A DNA stretch of 8,561 nt from contig JAQBZV010000033.1 of NCBI GenBank assembly GCA_027728145.1, positions 1-8,561 on the forward strand. The letters are read 5' to 3'. Source of the stretch: Actinomycetota bacterium. Its GTDB lineage: Bacteria; Actinomycetota; Actinomycetes; Actinomycetales; Microbacteriaceae. The position numbers and the translations under genes are program-made. Shown here one piece after another: positions 6,717 through 8,561 of the stretch; within the stretch, counting starts at the first letter, position 1, and each line of letters starts with the position of its first letter. Under the pieces are notes generated by a model, which saw only the letters and a program-made list of their open reading frames with translations, was not told the origin of the DNA and did no database searches.

Positions 6717-7081
6717 GTTGGAAGGGGTCGGCCAGGCAATCGCGTCACTACTTCGGTAGTGCCGAGGAACGTCCGGGCTCCCTAGAGCAGGACGGTGGGT
6801 AACACCCACCCGGAGTAATCCGCGAGACAGTGCCACAGAAAATAGACCGCCCAGGCAACTGGGTAAGGGTGAAACGGTGGTGTAAGAGACCACCAGAGGT
6901 TCGGGTGACCGAACCTGCTCGGTAAACCTCGTCCGGAGCAAGGTCAAACAGACACCCATCAGGTTGCTCGCCTGAGTGTCGGGTAGGCCGCTAGAGATAC
7001 CTGGTAACAGTTATCCGAGAAAGATGATTGCCACCGAGGAAACTCGGGACAGAACCCGGCGTACCGGCCGACCCCGCCAAC
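6717..7081 (+). ncRNA. rnpB: RNase P RNA (M1 RNA, class A)
   Basis: This is the catalytic RNA that, with RnpA, removes 5' leaders from pre-tRNAs. Universal blocks occur in order: GAGGAACGTCCGGGCTCC (6764-6781), ACAGAAAATAGACCGCC (6835-6851), AAGGGTGAAACGGTG (6865-6879) followed by the GGTGG...CCACC hairpin, GGTAAACCTCGTCCGGAGCAA (from 6921), and ACAGAACCCGGC (7049-7060) near the 3' end. P1 is GGGGTCGGCC (6724-6733) with GGCCGACCCC (7066-7075). GTTGG (6717-6721) with CCAAC (7077-7081) extends it across a small AA/G internal loop. The ends are set by that pairing and may be off by a few bases. No Rho-independent terminator follows; lexA begins its 3' end at 7083 on the other strand. Confidence 0.95.
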
Positions 7082-7082
7082 A

Positions 7083-7715
7083 CTAAACGCTTCGCAGTAC
7101 CGTGACGACCTTGCCCATCACCGTGGCGTGGTCACCGAGAATCGGCTCGTACGCGCTGTTCTGGGGGAGCAACCAGGTGTGCCCATCGCGCTGCTTGAAC
7201 ACCTTCACGGTGGCTTCATCATCGAGCATGGCGGCCACGATGTCACCATTGTTAGCGGTGGCTTGAGACCTCACGACGACCCAGTCGCCATCGCAGATTG
7301 CGGCGTCGATCATCGAATCTCCGACAACCTTCAGCATGAACAACTCGCCGTTACCGACGAGTTGGCGGGGGAGAGCCATGACGTCGTCAATGTTCTGCTC
7401 TGCCGTGATCGGAACACCAGCGGCAATGCGACCTACGAGGGGGACCGAGACAACATCGTCGCTGGCCGGCACCAGAGGTGTAACCGGCGCGGAGGTCTCT
7501 GGCGTCAAACGCTTCACAATTTCTAGGGTGCGTGCGGTGTTGGCGTGGCGCTTGATGTAGCCGGCACGCTCCAGCTGGCTGAGTTGGTGAGAGACGCTGG
7601 AGGTGGAGGATAAACCGGTGTTCTCACAGATCTCTCGCATGCTCGGTGGAACACCTCGAGAGTCCAGCGAATGCTCGATGAAGGCCTGAATCTTGTGCTG
7701 CTGTTCTGTCAACAT
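7083..7715 (-). CDS. lexA: LexA repressor, SOS response
   Basis: LexA represses DNA-damage genes until RecA filaments trigger its self-cleavage. The 210-aa product has an N-terminal winged helix (about 1-66; [20 protein letters not shown] carries the recognition region) and a C-terminal S24 peptidase/dimerisation domain. The cleavage site is the A99-G100 bond in GRIAAGVPI. The catalytic dyad is S134 ([11 protein letters not shown]) and K171 (ATVKVFK). The length is normal for actinobacteria. ATG 7715 ([15 protein letters not shown]) fits the family N-terminus. GGAG is only 1 nt from it, too close for a useful ribosome-binding site, while a -10 box lies 6 nt upstream, suggesting a leaderless mRNA. 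It is divergent from the LysM gene and convergent with rnpB. Confidence 0.97.
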   Translation of the reverse strand: MLTEQQHKIQAFIEHSLDSRGVPPSMREICENTGLSSTSSVSHQLSQLERAGYIKRHANTARTLEIVKRLTPETSAPVTPLVPASDDVVSVPLVGRIAAGVPITAEQNIDDVMALPRQLVGNGELFMLKVVGDSMIDAAICDGDWVVVRSQATANNGDIVAAMLDDEATVKVFKQRDGHTWLLPQNSAYEPILGDHATVMGKVVTVLRSV

Positions 7716-7721
7716 GCTCCC

Positions 7722-7727
7722 AGGGTA
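7722..7727 (-). promoter_or_regulatory. Putative lexA -10 box (leaderless transcript)
   Basis: Read on the minus strand this is TACCCT, with exactly 6 nt between it and the lexA ATG. Transcription would therefore start at the A of the start codon. The -35 region (about 7745-7750) is weak and is covered by the lexA-side operator. Confidence 0.5.
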
Positions 7728-7734
7728 GCGCTAA

Positions 7735-7750
7735 TCGAACACTTTTTCTA
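7735..7750. promoter_or_regulatory. Probable weaker LexA operator (SOS box) on the lexA side
   Basis: TCGAACACTTTTTCTA keeps a perfect left half-site (TCGAAC) and a degraded right half. Against the CGAAC-N4-GTTCG actinobacterial LexA box, 8 of the 10 half-site bases match. It covers the -35/spacer region of the inferred lexA promoter, where autorepression is expected. A further lone half-site GTTCGA occurs at 7758-7763. Confidence 0.5.
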
Positions 7751-7815
7751 TACATCCGTTCGAAGTGTGTCGGAGCGTGTCGGTGGTGGGCGGAAGAATC
7801 GCCGTACACCAATGC

Positions 7816-7844
7816 TTGACATATCGAGCATTCGAACATATATT
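7816..7844 (+). promoter_or_regulatory. Near-consensus sigma-70 promoter of the LysM gene
   Basis: The -35 is TTGACA (7816-7821, six of six), the spacer is exactly 17 bp, and the -10 is TATATT (7839-7844, five of six). It is the clearest promoter in the window. The predicted start is about A7851, giving a leader of about 68 nt before ATG 7919. Confidence 0.8.
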
Positions 7845-7847
7845 CGA
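7832..7847. promoter_or_regulatory. LexA operator (SOS box) over the LysM promoter
   Basis: TCGAACATATATTCGA matches the mycobacterial/actinobacterial box CGAAC-N4-GTTCG at 9 of 10 half-site bases; only the G of the right half is A. It overlaps the end of the spacer and the whole -10, so bound LexA would block RNA polymerase. The adjacency to lexA makes SOS control very likely. Confidence 0.85.
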
Positions 7848-7850
7848 AAC

Positions 7851-7897
7851 AGAGGTTCGGGCGGGCTCTCCCGGCCGAGGGTCCGGCCCGAACCTCT
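7851..7897 (+). promoter_or_regulatory. Perfect 12-bp stem at the 5' end of the LysM leader RNA
   Basis: AGAGGTTCGGGC (7851-7862) pairs without mismatch to GCCCGAACCTCT (7886-7897) across a 23-nt GC-rich loop. The 5' arm starts at the predicted transcription start. There is no U-run after it, so it is not an intrinsic terminator. It could stabilise the mRNA or control translation, see the overlapping alternative stem. Confidence 0.55.
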
Positions 7898-7913
7898 CAA
7901 CCCACAGAGAGGT
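7892..7913 (+). promoter_or_regulatory. Alternative hairpin sequestering the LysM Shine-Dalgarno
   Basis: ACCTCTC (7892-7898) is complementary to GAGAGGT (7907-7913), which contains the ribosome-binding site 6 nt before ATG 7919; the loop is 8 nt. Its 5' arm is part of the 3' arm of the larger stem, so the two cannot form together. The pairing is seen in the sequence; a switching role is inference. Confidence 0.4.
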
Positions 7914-7918
7914 CCATC

Positions 7919-8227
7919 ATGACAACCCACAACCCCACCTTGCGCATCACCCCCCGAGGACGCGCTGTCCTCGCGATGCTCATCGCCCTGCCTGTGCTTG
8001 TCGTGTCGCTCTTCCTCGCGACCCCTGGCGCTGTGGCAGAAAGTACCGGCAGCCCTGACACTCACGAGTACGTGACGGTGCTCGCTGGAGATACGCTCTG
8101 GGCCATTGCACAGAGCATTGCTCCAGAGAGTGATCCTCGGGATGTGATTCACGAGATTATGACGTTGAACCAGCTCTCGTCCGCTGCTCTGACCCCTGGG
8201 CAAGAAATAGCAATTCCCCGGGGATAA
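7919..8227 (+). CDS. Small membrane-anchored LysM protein, probable SOS cell-division inhibitor (YneA/DivS/ChiZ-like)
   Basis: The gene encodes 102 aa: a short basic N-terminus, one hydrophobic segment (about residues 17-40, ending ATPGAVA) and one LysM peptidoglycan-binding domain (about 49-100, HEYVTVLAGDTLWAIAQSIA...LTPGQEIAIPRG). The hydrophobic segment may be an uncleaved anchor, or a signal peptide cleaved near AVA (37-39). There is no catalytic domain. The gene is divergent from lexA and under a LexA box, the same position as Bacillus yneA, Corynebacterium divS and Mycobacterium Rv2719c (ChiZ), which delay septation after DNA damage. The same role is inferred from context and domain layout, not from sequence identity. 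The start ATG 7919 has GAGAGG 6 nt upstream. Confidence 0.88.
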   Translation: MTTHNPTLRITPRGRAVLAMLIALPVLVVSLFLATPGAVAESTGSPDTHEYVTVLAGDTLWAIAQSIAPESDPRDVIHEIMTLNQLSSAALTPGQEIAIPRG

Positions 8228-8248
8228 TCCGGCGGCTGCGCTCCCGAG

Positions 8249-8254
8249 TACGAT
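8249..8254 (+). promoter_or_regulatory. Putative hisC -10 box (leaderless transcript)
   Basis: TACGAT fits TAnnnT and lies exactly 6 nt before the hisC GTG, the same geometry as at lexA. No Shine-Dalgarno is placed usefully for that GTG, and no clear -35 is seen. Confidence 0.45.
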
Positions 8255-8260
8255 TGGCGG

Positions 8261-8561
8261 GTGGCTTCACTCGACAACCTGCCGTTGCGCTCTGATTTGC
8301 GTGGGAAAAAGCCCTATGGGGCTCCGATGCTTCCCGTTCGCTATGCCCTGAACGTCAACGAAAACACGCACCCGGTGCCAGACGCTGTCAGAGCGTCAAT
8401 TCTTGCGTCGCTTGCGGATGCCTTGGAAAGCATCAATCGCTATCCAGATCGGGAATTTGCGGCCCTGCGAGACTCCCTCGCTGAGTACGCCTCTGAGTCA
8501 CACCGCGGAGACCCGATAACGTCCGACATGGTGTGGGCCGCCAATGGCTCCAACGAAGTTC
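8261..8561 (+). CDS. hisC: Histidinol-phosphate aminotransferase (N-terminal part, cut by window edge)
   Basis: HisC is the PLP-dependent enzyme that converts imidazole-acetol phosphate and glutamate to histidinol phosphate in histidine synthesis. One hundred codons are visible, starting MASLDNLPLRSDLRGKKPYG from GTG 8261. This is the only start candidate after the in-frame TAA at 8225-8227, which is also the LysM stop. Family signatures are LNVNENTHPVPDAV (30-43; usually LNxNENPxPP), INRYPDREFAALRDSLAEY (58-76) and AANGSNEV (93-100), the start of the PLP-phosphate-binding loop. The PLP lysine lies beyond the window. It is only 33 bp downstream of the LysM gene but probably has its own leaderless promoter. 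It is likely the first gene of a his cluster to the right (inference). Confidence 0.93.
   Translation, partial: MASLDNLPLRSDLRGKKPYGAPMLPVRYALNVNENTHPVPDAVRASILASLADALESINRYPDREFAALRDSLAEYASESHRGDPITSDMVWAANGSNEV

Noticed and set aside
6696..6959. 87-codon minus-strand frame
   Set aside because: It lies opposite the highly structured RNase P RNA, whose conserved blocks explain the sequence.
7128..7526. 132-codon plus-strand frame
   Set aside because: Antisense to lexA, which has a complete set of LexA motifs in the other strand.
7851..7897. Strong hairpin as an intrinsic terminator/attenuator
   Set aside because: It is followed by CAACCC rather than a U-run, so Rho-independent termination is not supported.
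7748..8203. 151-codon minus-strand frame across the LysM gene
   Set aside because: It runs across the SOS promoter and opposite the LysM domain, and its sequence is charged and patternless.

Overview
The window is a compact, GC-rich stretch of an actinobacterial chromosome. The family resemblances point to Microbacteriaceae or close relatives: a homodimeric-type AceE, class A actinobacterial RNase P RNA, an actinobacterial LexA with Cheo-box type operators, a coiled-coil/RNase HI pair behind Nif3, and probable leaderless mRNAs with TAnnnT -10 boxes. This assignment is inference. Very short intergenic gaps suggest a streamlined genome. I see no mobile element, CRISPR array or phage gene.

Layout. 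(1) 1-1127, minus: the N-terminal 375 codons of pyruvate dehydrogenase E1 (aceE), running off the left edge. (2) 1275-1351, plus: tRNA-Val(UAC) with encoded CCA, ending 5 bp before the stop of a convergent 112-aa three-helix membrane protein (1357-1695, minus). (3) 1753-6684, plus: five tightly packed genes that look like one transcription unit. They are an EamA/DMT permease, a 674-aa protein joining a long acidic N-terminal region to an NCS1-like 12-helix membrane domain, a Nif3/YbgI dinuclear-metal protein, a coiled-coil protein of the CT398/zinc-ribbon family that has lost most of its zinc ligands, and an RNase HI. (4) About 6717-7081, plus: RNase P RNA (rnpB), lying tail to tail with lexA. 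(5) 7083-7715, minus: lexA. (6) 7919-8227, plus, divergent from lexA: a small membrane-anchored LysM protein, the usual place of SOS cell-division inhibitors (YneA, DivS, Rv2719c/ChiZ). (7) 8261 to the right edge, plus: the N-terminus of histidinol-phosphate aminotransferase (hisC).

The most informative region is the 203-bp lexA/LysM divergent spacer. It holds a near-consensus sigma-70 promoter (TTGACA, 17 bp, TATATT) with a near-perfect LexA operator over its -10. A second, weaker operator lies on the lexA side, and lexA has a -10 box placed for a leaderless transcript. The LysM leader has a perfect 12-bp stem starting at the predicted transcription start. The 3' arm of that stem can instead pair with the Shine-Dalgarno sequence, so the two structures exclude each other. 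This is a possible post-transcriptional layer on an SOS-induced division inhibitor. The other main points of interest are the acidic-tailed NCS1-like protein and the degenerate zinc ribbon.
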